From Nocardioides sp. Arc9.136 (lineage in GTDB: Bacteria > Actinomycetota > Actinomycetes > Propionibacteriales > Nocardioidaceae): a stretch of DNA of 64,000 bases. Below are positions 46,273-54,898 of the stretch, piece after piece (within the stretch, counting starts at the first letter, position 1; every line of letters starts with the position of its first letter). The stretch is taken from NCBI RefSeq assembly GCF_030506255.1, contig NZ_CP113431.1, forward strand, positions 186,001-250,000, given 5' to 3'. The translations under genes were made by a program, and so were the position numbers. Below the pieces are notes generated by a model. The model ran no database searches, was not told where the DNA came from, and saw only the letters and a list, made by a program, of their open reading frames with translations.

Positions 46273-47462
46273 CCGAGCCGCGCCCCGCTCGGCCCCTGCG
46301 GCTGCTCGGGAGGGACTTCGCCGGCTTCCGCAGGGCGGTCGCCGCGCACGCCGCGGCGGGGCCCGTCGAGGTCGAGGCGACCTGGCTCGGGCTGCCCGAG
46401 CTGCAGGCCGCCGTGCTCGGCCCCGACGCCCCGGACGCCGACCTGCTCGTCGTGCCCGCCGACTGGCTGCCCGCGCTCGCCGCGGCCGGCCGCGTGCGGT
46501 CGGTGGCGGCGTACGTCGCCACCGACCCGCCGGAGGGCTGGCCGGACGCGTGGTCCCCGTCGTTCCACGAGGGCGTCACCTGGGCCGGGGAGGTCCACGG
46601 CCTGCCCTTCCACGACGGGCCGCAGCTGCTCTTCACCCGTCCCTCGCTGCTGGCGCGCGCCGGCCTCGACGCGCCCCGCACCTGGAGCGAGCTGGTCGAG
46701 GTCGCCGGGGCCCTGCACGGCCCCGGCCGCGCCGGCACCGTGCTGGCCGGTGCCCCCGACGGGCACAACAACGTCTACGACCTCGTCCTGCACCTGTGGC
46801 GCTGCGGCGGGGACCTCCTCGACGGCGACCGGGTCACCGTGGACAGCGCACCCGTGCGCGAGGCGCTCGCGTTCCTCCGGCGGGTGGCGACCACGCTCGT
46901 CCCGGCGCACGCCCACGACCTCGACAGCAACGGCAGCGGCGAGGAGTTCGCCGCCGGCGGTGTGGGCGTGGTCGTCAACTGGGCGGGGTACGCCGCCCTC
47001 GCGGCGGCGGGGCCGGTCGCCGACGACCACGCCTGCGCGGTCGCGCCGACCCACGACGACGGCACCCCCACGACCACCGTCAACGCCTTCTGGGTCGCCT
47101 GCGTGACCACCGCCTGCGCCGAGCCGGACCGCGCGTGGGCCCACCTGCGCCACGCCGCCTCGGCCGCGATGGACCTCGCCACCACGCAGGCCGGGGCGTC
47201 GGGGGCGCGGCGGAGCACGTGGGGCCACCCCGACGTCCTCGCCGCCCAGCCCGAGCACGCGCTCTTCGAGGCCGCCCACGCCTCCTCGCGGCCGCTGCCC
47301 CGGATCGCCGCCCTCCCGGCGGTCGTCGACGTGCTGAACGAGCTCGTGGACGCCGTGGTCTGGCGCGGCGAGCCGGTCGACCCGGCCCTCGGCACCGCGC
47401 AGCGCGCGGTCGAGGCCCTGGTCGGTGCCCCTCGGCACGACGACCTCGAGGCCGTCCGGTGA
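46269..47462 (+). CDS. Solute-binding-protein-like protein without signal peptide, 2
   Basis: 397 residues from ATG 46269 (ATGA overlap). Same class of fold as the gene at 44675: [88 protein letters not shown], and the domain-2 segment [27 protein letters not shown]. Like it, it lacks any export signal; in-frame sequence farther upstream has no hydrophobic stretch. The two binding-like proteins are only distantly similar, so they may form a hetero-pair or bind different ligands. Confidence 0.75.
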   Translation: MTEPRPARPLRLLGRDFAGFRRAVAAHAAAGPVEVEATWLGLPELQAAVLGPDAPDADLLVVPADWLPALAAAGRVRSVAAYVATDPPEGWPDAWSPSFHEGVTWAGEVHGLPFHDGPQLLFTRPSLLARAGLDAPRTWSELVEVAGALHGPGRAGTVLAGAPDGHNNVYDLVLHLWRCGGDLLDGDRVTVDSAPVREALAFLRRVATTLVPAHAHDLDSNGSGEEFAAGGVGVVVNWAGYAALAAAGPVADDHACAVAPTHDDGTPTTTVNAFWVACVTTACAEPDRAWAHLRHAASAAMDLATTQAGASGARRSTWGHPDVLAAQPEHALFEAAHASSRPLPRIAALPAVVDVLNELVDAVVWRGEPVDPALGTAQRAVEALVGAPRHDDLEAVR

Positions 47463-48460
47463 GCGCCGCGACCGGCAGCCTGCCGACCCGCACCGTCCGC
47501 GGCCTGGAGCTCACCGAGCTCGGGCTCGGCGGCGCCCAGCTCGGGAACCTCTACCGCGAGGTCAGCGACGGCGAGGTCGCCGCCGGCTTCGCCGCCGCCT
47601 GGGGCGCCGGTGTGCGGTACTTCGACACCGCGCCGCACTACGGGCTCGGCCTGTCCGAGCGCCGCCTGGGCGAGCTGCTGCGCCGGCACCCGCGCGAGGA
47701 CTACGTGCTCTCCACCAAGGTCGGTCGCCTCCTCGTGCCCGACCCGGACGGCGCCGGCCGCCAGGACGACCAGGGCTTCGCCGTGCCCGCCTCCACCCGG
47801 CGCGTGTGGGACTTCAGCCGCGACGGCGTCCGCCGATCGGTCGAGGACAGCCTGGAGCGGCTGGGGCTGGACCGGATCGACGTGGTCTACCTCCACGACG
47901 CCGAGGACCACTGGGCGCAGGCGGTCACCGAGGGGCTGCCGGCGCTGCTGGAGCTGCGCGAGGAGGGCCTGGTCCGGGGCGTCGGGGCGGGGATGAACCT
48001 CGCCGGGCCGCTCACCGAGCTGGTCCGCGAGCACGACGTCGACCTGGTGATGTGCGCCGGGCGGTACACCCTGCTCGAGCAGGCCGACGAGCTGCTCGAG
48101 GCGGCGCTCGAGCGCGGCGTCGGCGTGGTGGCGGCCGGGGTCTACAACTCCGGGCTGCTCGCCCGCCCGCGTCCCGGCCCCGACCCGACGTACGACTACG
48201 CACCCGCACCGCCCGCGCTCGTCGACCGGGTGAACGCGCTCGCGGACCTCTGCGAGGCCCACGGGGTGACCCTCCCCGAGGCCGCCGTCCACTTCCCGCT
48301 GCGCCACCCCGCGGTCGTCTCCGTGGTGGTCGGCGCGGCGGGCCCGGACCAGGTCGGCGACGCCGTCGACCGGTACCGACGCACGATCCCGGAGGACCTC
48401 TGGGACGCCCTTCCGACCACGGCACCGCCGTTCCACGCCCCCACCCAGGAGCCCACATGA
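47459..48460 (+). CDS. L-fucose 1-dehydrogenase (aldo/keto reductase family)
   Basis: 333 residues from GTG 47459 (GTGA overlap). AKR barrel with the catalytic tetrad visible: Asp and Tyr in [21 protein letters not shown], Lys in LSTKVGRLL and His in [21 protein letters not shown] and the length fit the D-threo-aldose/L-fucose dehydrogenase subgroup. It would oxidise L-fucose (and probably L-galactose) at C1 to the lactone, the first step of the non-phosphorylating pathway. Confidence 0.82.
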   Translation: MSAATGSLPTRTVRGLELTELGLGGAQLGNLYREVSDGEVAAGFAAAWGAGVRYFDTAPHYGLGLSERRLGELLRRHPREDYVLSTKVGRLLVPDPDGAGRQDDQGFAVPASTRRVWDFSRDGVRRSVEDSLERLGLDRIDVVYLHDAEDHWAQAVTEGLPALLELREEGLVRGVGAGMNLAGPLTELVREHDVDLVMCAGRYTLLEQADELLEAALERGVGVVAAGVYNSGLLARPRPGPDPTYDYAPAPPALVDRVNALADLCEAHGVTLPEAAVHFPLRHPAVVSVVVGAAGPDQVGDAVDRYRRTIPEDLWDALPTTAPPFHAPTQEPT

Positions 48461-49776
48461 CCCGCATCACCGCCGTCGACGTCACCGACGTCCGCTTCCC
48501 GACCTCCCTGTCCATGGACGGCTCGGACGCGATGAACAAGGACGGGGACTACTCGGCGACGTACGTCGTGGTGCGCACCGACGACCCGGACGTCGCCGGC
48601 TACGGCTTCACCTTCACCATCGGCCGGGGCAACGACATCTGCACGCTCGCCGCGCAGCGGCGTGGCGAGCCGCTCGTCGGCCGGGTCGTCGAGGACGTCG
48701 TCGCCGACCTCGGTGGCGTCTACCGCGAGCTGGCGTCGGACTCCCAGCTGCGCTGGCTGGGCCCGGACAAGGGCGTCGAGCACCTGGCGATGGCGGCGGT
48801 CATGAACGCCGTGTGGGACCTCGCGGCGCGCGTCGCGGGCAAGCCGCTGTGGCGGCTGCTGGTCGACATGACGCCCGAGGAGCTGGTCGACGCGACCGAC
48901 CTGACCTACCTCAGCGACGCGCTGACCCGCGAGGAGGCGATCGCGATGCTCGCCGAGACGGTGCCCACCCGGGCCGAGCGGGTCGCCGACCTCGAGCGGA
49001 CCGGCTACCCCTGCTACACGACCTCCGCGGGCTGGCTCGGCTACTCCGACGACAAGCTGCGCCGGCTGGCCGCCGAGGCGGTCGAGCAGGGCTACCGGCA
49101 CATCAAGCTCAAGGTCGGCGCCGACCTCGAGGACGACATCCGCCGCTGCTCGATCGCCCGCGAGGTGATCGGCTGGGACGCCCACCTGATGATCGACGCC
49201 AACCAGGTCTGGGACGTCCCGGAGGCGATCGAGTGGGTCAAGGCGCTCGCCGAGTTCAAGCCGCTGTGGATCGAGGAGCCGACCAGCCCCGACGACATCC
49301 TCGGGCACGCGGCGGTGCGCAGGGCGGTGGCGCCGATCGGCGTCGCGACCGGCGAGCACGGCATGAACCGGGTGCTGTTCAAGCAGATGTTCCAGGCCGA
49401 GGCGATCGACTTCTGCCAGCTGGACTCGGCCCGCCTGGCCAGCGTCAACGAGATCGTGGCGGTCTACCTGATGGCCAAGAAGTTCGGCGTCCCGGTCTGC
49501 CCGCACGCCGGCGGCGTGGGCCTGTGCGAGCTCGTCCAGCACCTCTCGGTCTTCGACTACGTCGCGGTCTCCGGGACCACGGAGAACCGGGTCACCGAGT
49601 TCGTCGACCACCTGCACGAGCACTTCACCGACCCCTGCATCGTCGAGGACGGCGCCTACCGGCTGCCCTCGCAGCCCGGCTACAGCGCGCAGATGCACGC
49701 CTCGTCGGTCGCCGAGTACGCCTACCCCGACGGCGCCTACTGGACCACCCGGCACCCGCGTCCCGCCGCCGTCTGA
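48457..49776 (+). CDS. fucD: L-fuconate dehydratase (enolase superfamily)
   Basis: 439 residues from ATG 48457 (ATGA overlap). The start [20 protein letters not shown] and [10 protein letters not shown] are specific to fuconate dehydratases. The barrel shows [13 protein letters not shown] (catalytic Lys), [10 protein letters not shown] (metal Asp), [15 protein letters not shown] (metal Glu), ATGEHGMNR and [15 protein letters not shown]. It removes water from L-fuconate to give 2-keto-3-deoxy-L-fuconate. Characterised family members also take L-galactonate. Confident. Confidence 0.93.
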   Translation: MTRITAVDVTDVRFPTSLSMDGSDAMNKDGDYSATYVVVRTDDPDVAGYGFTFTIGRGNDICTLAAQRRGEPLVGRVVEDVVADLGGVYRELASDSQLRWLGPDKGVEHLAMAAVMNAVWDLAARVAGKPLWRLLVDMTPEELVDATDLTYLSDALTREEAIAMLAETVPTRAERVADLERTGYPCYTTSAGWLGYSDDKLRRLAAEAVEQGYRHIKLKVGADLEDDIRRCSIAREVIGWDAHLMIDANQVWDVPEAIEWVKALAEFKPLWIEEPTSPDDILGHAAVRRAVAPIGVATGEHGMNRVLFKQMFQAEAIDFCQLDSARLASVNEIVAVYLMAKKFGVPVCPHAGGVGLCELVQHLSVFDYVAVSGTTENRVTEFVDHLHEHFTDPCIVEDGAYRLPSQPGYSAQMHASSVAEYAYPDGAYWTTRHPRPAAV

Positions 49777-49787
49777 GGAGACCCGCC

Positions 49788-50672
49788 GTGATCATCGACG
49801 CCCACCAGCACGTCTGGGACCTCGACCGGTCGCCGTACCCCTGGCTCGGACCGCACGTCCCGCAGTGGAACCGCACCTTCACCTTCGAGGAGGTCGCCCC
49901 CCACCTGCGCCGCAACGGGGTGGGGGCGACGGTCCTGGTGCAGTCCGACGACCACGACGGCGACACCGACCTGATGCTCGAGGTCGCCGACGCCCACCCC
50001 GAGGTCGTCGGCGTCGTCGTCCACGTCCCGCTCGACCGGCCCGACCGGGCCGCCCGGCGGCTGGAGGAGCTGCGCGGCGACGACCGGGTCGTCGGCGTGC
50101 GCAACCTCATCCACGACCTGCCCGACCCCGACTGGATCCTGCGGCCCGAGGTCGACGAGGGCCTCGGGGTCCTGGAGGCGGCCGGCGTCACCTTCGACTA
50201 CGTCGCGGTGCTGCCGCGCCACCTCGAGCACGTGCCAACCCTGGTCGAGCGCCACCCCGACCTCCGGCTCGTGGTCGACCACCTCGCCAAGCCGCCGGTC
50301 GGCGACCCGGTGGGGGAGCCGTGGGCCTCGCTCATGGCGGCCGCGGCGCAGGGCCCGAACGTCCACGCGAAGGTCTCGGGGCTCTACCCCGGCTCCGACA
50401 TGGGCTCCTGGACCCCGGACGGCGTCCGCCCCTACGTCGAGCGGGCCGTCGAGCTCTTCGGCGCCTCGCGGCTGATGTACGGCGGGGACTGGCCGATCTC
50501 GGTGGCGGCCGGTGGCTACGACCGGGTCTTCGCCGGTCTCGCCGAGGTCCTCGCCGAGCTGCCGGAGGGTGATCGGGAGCAGGTGTGGTCCGGCACGGCA
50601 CGGCGGTCCTACCGACTCTCGGAGGACCGGCTCGCTGCCGCGGCCGCGGCCTCGGCGACGACCGGCGGTTGA
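49788..50672 (+). CDS. L-fuconolactonase (amidohydrolase family)
   Basis: 294 residues from GTG 49788 with GAGGAG 8 nt upstream. Amidohydrolase_2 fold: IDAHQHVWDLDRSPYPWLGP (HxH metal motif), VLVQSDDHDGDTDLMLEVADAHPEVVGVV, VVDHLAKPP and LMYGGDWPISVAAGGY with the catalytic Asp. Opens the lactone made by the fucose dehydrogenase to L-fuconate. Last gene of the operon, followed by a tRNA gene. Confidence 0.88.
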   Translation: MIIDAHQHVWDLDRSPYPWLGPHVPQWNRTFTFEEVAPHLRRNGVGATVLVQSDDHDGDTDLMLEVADAHPEVVGVVVHVPLDRPDRAARRLEELRGDDRVVGVRNLIHDLPDPDWILRPEVDEGLGVLEAAGVTFDYVAVLPRHLEHVPTLVERHPDLRLVVDHLAKPPVGDPVGEPWASLMAAAAQGPNVHAKVSGLYPGSDMGSWTPDGVRPYVERAVELFGASRLMYGGDWPISVAAGGYDRVFAGLAEVLAELPEGDREQVWSGTARRSYRLSEDRLAAAAAASATTGG

Positions 50673-50697
50673 TTTCACGGCCGCGTGCGCCCTCCGG

Positions 50698-50703
50698 TAT
50701 GTT
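50698..50703 (+). promoter_or_regulatory. -10 element TATGTT of tRNA-Ser
   Basis: TATGTT ends 7 nt before the mature tRNA 5' end. TTCACG (50674-50679) may serve as -35, 18 nt upstream. Confidence 0.5.
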
Positions 50704-50710
50704 CTCCCGC

Positions 50711-50800
50711 GGTGGCGTGTCCGAGCGGCCTAAGGAGAACGCCTCGAAAGCGTTTGTGGGTGCAAGCCCACCGAGGGTTCAAATCCCTCCGCCACCGCCA
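50711..50800 (+). tRNA. tRNA-Ser (anticodon CGA), CCA encoded
   Basis: Acceptor stem ggtggcg (50711-50717) pairs with cgccacc (50790-50796), discriminator G and CCA follow. Anticodon stem aacgc/gcgtt frames loop ctCGAaa with anticodon CGA at 50745-50747. A long variable arm (gtgggtgcaagcccac) marks a class II tRNA, and the T loop reads gttcaaatc. It reads UCG codons. Confidence 0.95.
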
Positions 50801-50802
50801 GG

Positions 50803-50826
50803 GGCTGGACACCTAGGTCTCCAGCC
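50803..50826 (+). terminator. Hairpin directly after tRNA-Ser
   Basis: Arms ggctgga (50803-50809) and tccagcc (50820-50826); the loop itself contains the palindrome acctaggt, so the stem extends past one C-C mismatch. Probably ends the tRNA transcript. Confidence 0.65.
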
Positions 50827-50846
50827 GCGGACACGAAAGTGTCAGG

Positions 50847-50888
50847 AACGCCGGGACCGGGCTCCGCGAGGGGCTCGGGACCGGCGTT
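50847..50888 (-). terminator. Hairpin downstream of the alpha/beta hydrolase gene
   Basis: Arms aacgccgg (50847-50854) and ccggcgtt (50881-50888) around a GC-rich loop; 25 nt past the stop of the minus-strand gene ending at 50914. Together with the previous hairpin it separates convergent transcripts. Confidence 0.55.
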
Positions 50889-50913
50889 CGTCGTTCCGGC
50901 CGGACGCGAGCGC

Positions 50914-51654
50914 CTAGCGGCTGGCCGACTCCAGTGCCCGGGCGAGCTCCACCGGTCGGCTCACCATCGGCCAGTGCCACGTCGGCAGCTCGACGTACGT
51001 CCAGTCGCCGTCGACCATGTGTGCGAACACCGGCGCGTGGGGCGCCATCTGCCGCACCTGCTCGAGGGTGAAGGTGCACAGCACGCCCGTCCGCGGCAGG
51101 CGCTCCCAGGCGCCGGCGAGCTCGACCTGCTGGGTGGCGGTGCGCCAGGGCTGCGGCTGCGAGGCGTCGGCCAGCGCCGCCACGGCATCGTCGCCGACGT
51201 CGGGCACCTCGGCGGCGAGCACGGCCCAGGCCGGCGGCGCCAGCTTCCAGCCCTCGCCGTGCGTCCTGACCAGGTCCTCGTTGGCCGCCCGCGCGTCGGG
51301 TCCCTCGAAGTCGGCCTGCGCCATGCCGTCCGGCAGGGGGCCGGAGTCGACGTAGACCAGCCGGCCCACGCGCTCGGGCGCGCGGTCCGCCGCACCGGTC
51401 GTCACGAGCGCGCCGTAGCTGTGGCCGACGAGCACGACGTCGTGGAGGTCGTGCTGCTCGAGCAGGTGCACGACCTCGTCGACGTGGGTCGTCAGGTCGG
51501 TCTCCGGCGAGGCGAGGGACGCGCGCTCGCCCATGCCGGAGAGGTCGACGGCGTGCACGACGTGGCCGTGCTCGCCCAACTGGTCGGCGACGGGGCGCCA
51601 GACCGAGGCGCCGAGCCAGAAGCCGGGGACGAGGACGTAGGTGCTGGGGTTCAT
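50914..51654 (-). CDS. Alpha/beta hydrolase (esterase-like)
   Basis: 246 residues from ATG 51654, which follows TAGCGT (minus strand, 51667-51662) by 7 nt. Hydrolase features: YVLVPGFWLGASVWRPVADQL (oxyanion region), VVLVGHSYGALVTTGAA (nucleophile Ser), acid region YVDSGPLPDG and a His in LPTWHWPMVSRPVELA. The start VPGFWLGxxxW matches the family related to salicylate/pyrethroid-type esterases. Substrate unknown. Divergent from a WYL regulator that may control it. Confidence 0.82.
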   Translation of the reverse strand: MNPSTYVLVPGFWLGASVWRPVADQLGEHGHVVHAVDLSGMGERASLASPETDLTTHVDEVVHLLEQHDLHDVVLVGHSYGALVTTGAADRAPERVGRLVYVDSGPLPDGMAQADFEGPDARAANEDLVRTHGEGWKLAPPAWAVLAAEVPDVGDDAVAALADASQPQPWRTATQQVELAGAWERLPRTGVLCTFTLEQVRQMAPHAPVFAHMVDGDWTYVELPTWHWPMVSRPVELARALESASR

Positions 51655-51661
51655 GTCGCCG

Positions 51662-51667
51662 ACGCTA
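51662..51667 (-). promoter_or_regulatory. -10 element TAGCGT of the alpha/beta hydrolase gene
   Basis: Minus-strand TAGCGT, 7 nt before the hydrolase ATG. The 90-bp gap to the regulator also contains tttgtggacactttcc, a candidate operator. Confidence 0.55.
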
Positions 51668-51744
51668 GAGTGGTTTGTGGACACTTTCCGCCCGGTATGC
51701 CGGACCCGCAACGCGGCCGTCTCCAGGCGACTGCGAGGAGCGCC

Positions 51745-52794
51745 GTGACCCGCCCCACCGCACGCGTGCTGGCGATGCTGGAGCTGCTCCAGGCAGGCGG
51801 GCAGCGCACCGTCGGCGATCTCGCGGAGCGGCTCGGGGTCGACGAGCGGACCGTCCGGCGCTACGCCGAGCACCTCGCCGACCTCGGGATCCCGGTCCAG
51901 GCCCAGCGGGGCAGGTACGGCGGCTACCGGCTCTCACCGGGCTACAAGCTGCCGCCGCTGATGCTCACCGACGACGAGGCCGTCGCGGTCGTCCTGGGCC
52001 TGCGGGCCGCGGAACGCACGGGGCTCGCCACCACCGACCACGCCGCGACGGCGAGCGCGCTGGCCAAGGTGTCACGTGTGCTGCCGCGGGCCCTCGGCCA
52101 GCGGCTCGACGACCTGCTGTCCACCGCGCACTTCACGACCCCGGCGCGCGCCAGCGTTCCCGCCGGCGCCGACACGCTGCTCGACCTCGCCGGAGCAGCG
52201 CAGGCGCGGCGCACCGTCGTGATCGCCTACACCGCCTGGGACGGGCAGGAGTCGCAGCGTGAGGTCGACGTCTACGGCCTGGTCTTCCACTCCGGCCGCT
52301 GGTACGCCACCGGGCACGACCACGGCCGCGACGACGTGCGGACCTTCCGCCTGGACCGCATCGCGTCGGTCAGGCAGGGCGACGGCTCCTACGTCGTGCC
52401 CGCCGACTTCGACGCGACGACGCAGGTCGTGTCCGGCATCGCTGCGGTGGGGTGGGCCCACGAGGTCGCCGTCGTGCTGCGGACCACCCTCGCGGAGGCG
52501 GGCGAGCGACTGCCCCCGAGCGTGGGACGGCTGGACGAGCACCCCGACGGCGTGCTCCTCCGGGCCCGCGTCGAGCACCTCGACGGCATGGCCCGCATGT
52601 TGGCCGGGCTCGGCTGGGACTTCGAGGTGATCAGCCCCGGCGCCCTGCGCGACGAGGTCGTGGCCGTGTCCGACCGCCTCCGGGCCAGCGCGGGGAGGGG
52701 CGTCGCCCGCACGCCCGGTCCGGCCGGGTCCGGCGGACCAGCGGTCAGCGGAGCATCACGCCGCCGCCGTCCACCATCAGCGTCTGACCGGTGA
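51745..52794 (+). CDS. WYL-domain (YafY-type) transcriptional regulator
   Basis: 349 residues from GTG 51745 with GAGGAG 5 nt upstream. Helix-turn-helix: ARVLAMLELLQAGGQRTVGDLAERLGVDERTVRRYAEHLADLGIPVQAQRGRYGGYRLSPGYKLPPL. The WYL domain follows (TVVIAYTAWDGQESQREVDVYGLVFHSGRWYATGHDHGRDDVRTFRLDRI). Such proteins sense ligands through WYL and regulate neighbours; the divergent hydrolase is the obvious target. Its last 50 bp overlap the convergent SDR gene, and the C-terminal 40 residues are low complexity. Confidence 0.85.
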   Translation: MTRPTARVLAMLELLQAGGQRTVGDLAERLGVDERTVRRYAEHLADLGIPVQAQRGRYGGYRLSPGYKLPPLMLTDDEAVAVVLGLRAAERTGLATTDHAATASALAKVSRVLPRALGQRLDDLLSTAHFTTPARASVPAGADTLLDLAGAAQARRTVVIAYTAWDGQESQREVDVYGLVFHSGRWYATGHDHGRDDVRTFRLDRIASVRQGDGSYVVPADFDATTQVVSGIAAVGWAHEVAVVLRTTLAEAGERLPPSVGRLDEHPDGVLLRARVEHLDGMARMLAGLGWDFEVISPGALRDEVVAVSDRLRASAGRGVARTPGPAGSGGPAVSGASRRRRPPSASDR

Positions 52795-53494
52795 TGTAGG
52801 AGGCGTCGTCGCTGGCCAGGAAGACCGCGGCGCGGCCGATGTCGGCCTCGGGGTCGCCCAGCCGGCCCAGCGGCGCGCCGCGCAGCAGCGCGGCCTCGCG
52901 CTCGGGGTGCTCGGCGAGGAACCGGTCGACGCCCTCGGTGCGGGCCAGCGGTGAGATCACGTTGACGTTGATGTCGTCCTCGGCCCACTCGTGGGCGGCC
53001 ACGCGGCTCATCGCCCGCACGGCCTCCTTCGCCGCGGCGTACGACAGCTGCGTGGGGTGGCCGACGAGCCCGGCGCCGGAGGCGAAGTTGATCACCGAGC
53101 CGCGCGTGGCGCGCAGGTCGGGGTAGCAGGCCCGCATCAGCCAGAACGCCGGGTAGAACCCGGTGTCGAAGGAGAGCGCGAACATCTCCATCGTCGTCTC
53201 CACGAACGGCGCCTGGCGGCTGGCGTGGGCGTTGTTGACCAGCACGTGCACCGAGCCCCACGCCGCGAGCGCGGCGTCCCGGACGACCTCCGCGCTGGCC
53301 TCCTGGGAGATGTCGACCGCCAGGAACCGGACGGCGTCGCCGAGCTCCGCGGCCAGCTGCTCGCCGCGCTCCTCGTCCACGTCGACGGCCATCACCCGGG
53401 CGCCCTCGGCGACGAACGCGCGGACGATCCCGCGGCCGATGCCGTTGGCGCCGCCGGTGACGATGGCGGTCCTGTCCTGCAGCCGGTCGGCCAT
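52745..53494 (-). CDS. Short-chain dehydrogenase/reductase (SDR family)
   Basis: 249 residues from ATG 53494 (AGGAG upstream). Motifs: TAIVTGGANGIGRGIVRAF, a VLVNNAHAS motif (Ala-His in place of the usual NNAG), Ser in INFASGAGLVGHPTQ, YAAAK, and VFLASDDASYITGQTLMVDGGGVMLR. VDVDEER favours NAD+. Classical SDR of the 3-oxoacyl reductase/glucose dehydrogenase type; substrate cannot be given. Convergent and overlapping with the WYL regulator. Confidence 0.8.
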   Translation of the reverse strand: MADRLQDRTAIVTGGANGIGRGIVRAFVAEGARVMAVDVDEERGEQLAAELGDAVRFLAVDISQEASAEVVRDAALAAWGSVHVLVNNAHASRQAPFVETTMEMFALSFDTGFYPAFWLMRACYPDLRATRGSVINFASGAGLVGHPTQLSYAAAKEAVRAMSRVAAHEWAEDDINVNVISPLARTEGVDRFLAEHPEREAALLRGAPLGRLGDPEADIGRAAVFLASDDASYITGQTLMVDGGGVMLR

Positions 53495-53626
53495 GCGCGC
53501 TCCTGGGGGCTCGGGTGCCCGGACGCTAGGTCCGGTCCGCGGCGGCCGCAGCCGGCGTCCCGGTGAGCGGGCGCGGGGCCCGGAGGCCGCGCGAACCGGA
53601 GCGGCCGGGCGTGCGTCGTACCCGAC

Positions 53627-54871
53627 ATGCGCACCCCGACCACGCTCCTCCCCGTCCTGTCCCTCCTCGCCGCCGCCGTCGCGGGCGGCCTCACGACCAT
53701 CCCGGCCGACGCCGCCGCGCCACCCCCGACGTGCCTGGGTCAGCGGGCGACCGTGGTCGGCACGCCCGGCGCCGACACGATGACCGGGACGCCGGGTCCC
53801 GACGTCGTCGTCGCGCTCGGCGGGGACGACGTCGTCGACGGGCGGGGCGGGGACGACCTCGTCTGCGGCGGCCCGGGGGCCGACGTCCTGCACGGCGGGG
53901 CCGGGGACGACCGGCTGGCCGGCGGCGAGGACCGGGTGACGCCCGACCGGGGGCAGGACGTCTTCGGCGACCGGCTCGCCGGCGGGCCGGGCGACGACTG
54001 GCTCGATGCCGGCCCGCGCGGCACCGGCAACGTCGTCCAGCCCGACACCGTGACCTGGGAGGACGCGGCCGCCGGGGTCGCCATCGACCTCTCGGGCGCG
54101 CAGGGCACCGCGACCGGTGAGGGGACCGACACCATCGTCCTGGGCGCCGGCCTGCGGGTCGAGGCGTCGGCGCACGACGACGTCGTCGTCGGCGGTCCCC
54201 GGACCGACCGGATCCGGGCCGGGGCGGGCGACGACTCCGTCAGCACCGGCGACGGGTCCGACCACGTCGTGCTGGACCCGCCGGGCGGCGACCCGTCGGG
54301 CGACGACCGCCTCGACCTCGGCCCCGGTGGCGGGCTGTCGTACCAGAGCGCGCGCAGCAACGGCGGCCGCGACGCGGTCGTGACCGCGGGCGGCGCTTCC
54401 GAGTACGTCTTCGTCCGCGGGCGGCAGCCGGTCACGGTCGCGGTCGGCGACGGCGGCGACACCGTGGAGCTGCGCGCCGACGTCCGCGGCGCACGGGTCG
54501 ACCTCGGCGCCGGCGACGACGCGGTCCGCCTCCGCGGCGGCCGCGGGCAGCACGCCCGGACGGCCACGGTGGACGCCCGGGCGGGCACGCTCGCCGCTGC
54601 CGGGGTGGCCGGCACCAGCACGCTCACGGGCGTCGAGTCCTGGGCGCTGGCGTACGGCGCCGCGTGGACGTTCCTCGGCTCGGACGCGCGCGACCTGCTC
54701 GACCTCACCCTCAGCGACGGGGCCACGACCGTCCGCCTCCGCGGCGGCGACGACCGCGTGATCGCCGGCCCGCACGCCGACGACCTCGCGGGCGGCCAGG
54801 GGCGTGACCGGGTGCTCCGGGGTGGCGCGGACGACAGCTGCCGCGGGTTCGCGGTCGGCGGCTGCGGCTGA
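53627..54871 (+). CDS. Secreted RTX-like calcium-binding repeat protein
   Basis: 414 residues. Signal peptide 1-29 (ending ADAA), then a Cys-containing start CLGQRATVVGTPGADTMTGTPGPDVVVALGGDDVVDG. Nonapeptide-type repeats (GGxGxDxL/V variants such as GGPGADVLHGGAGDDRLAGG) dominate the N-terminal third and recur at the end (GGDDRVIAGPHADDLAGGQGRDRVLRGGADD), forming calcium-binding beta-rolls. The middle (YVFVRGRQPVTVAVGDGGDTVELRADVRGARVDL) is a looser beta-helix. A Cys near each end could close the structure. No type I secretion genes are near; the signal peptide implies Sec export. Role unknown. Confidence 0.8.
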   Translation: MRTPTTLLPVLSLLAAAVAGGLTTIPADAAAPPPTCLGQRATVVGTPGADTMTGTPGPDVVVALGGDDVVDGRGGDDLVCGGPGADVLHGGAGDDRLAGGEDRVTPDRGQDVFGDRLAGGPGDDWLDAGPRGTGNVVQPDTVTWEDAAAGVAIDLSGAQGTATGEGTDTIVLGAGLRVEASAHDDVVVGGPRTDRIRAGAGDDSVSTGDGSDHVVLDPPGGDPSGDDRLDLGPGGGLSYQSARSNGGRDAVVTAGGASEYVFVRGRQPVTVAVGDGGDTVELRADVRGARVDLGAGDDAVRLRGGRGQHARTATVDARAGTLAAAGVAGTSTLTGVESWALAYGAAWTFLGSDARDLLDLTLSDGATTVRLRGGDDRVIAGPHADDLAGGQGRDRVLRGGADDSCRGFAVGGCG

Positions 54872-54898
54872 GCGGGCCCGATGCGGCAGGCTGGGACC

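Noticed and set aside
44675..47462. Binding-protein-like genes as decayed transporter pseudogenes
   Set aside because: Both are full length, in frame and coupled to neighbours by overlaps, which argues for maintained function.
50711..50800. tRNA-Ser as an integration site of a genomic island
   Set aside because: No integrase, no direct repeat of the tRNA 3' end and no change of composition on either side were seen.
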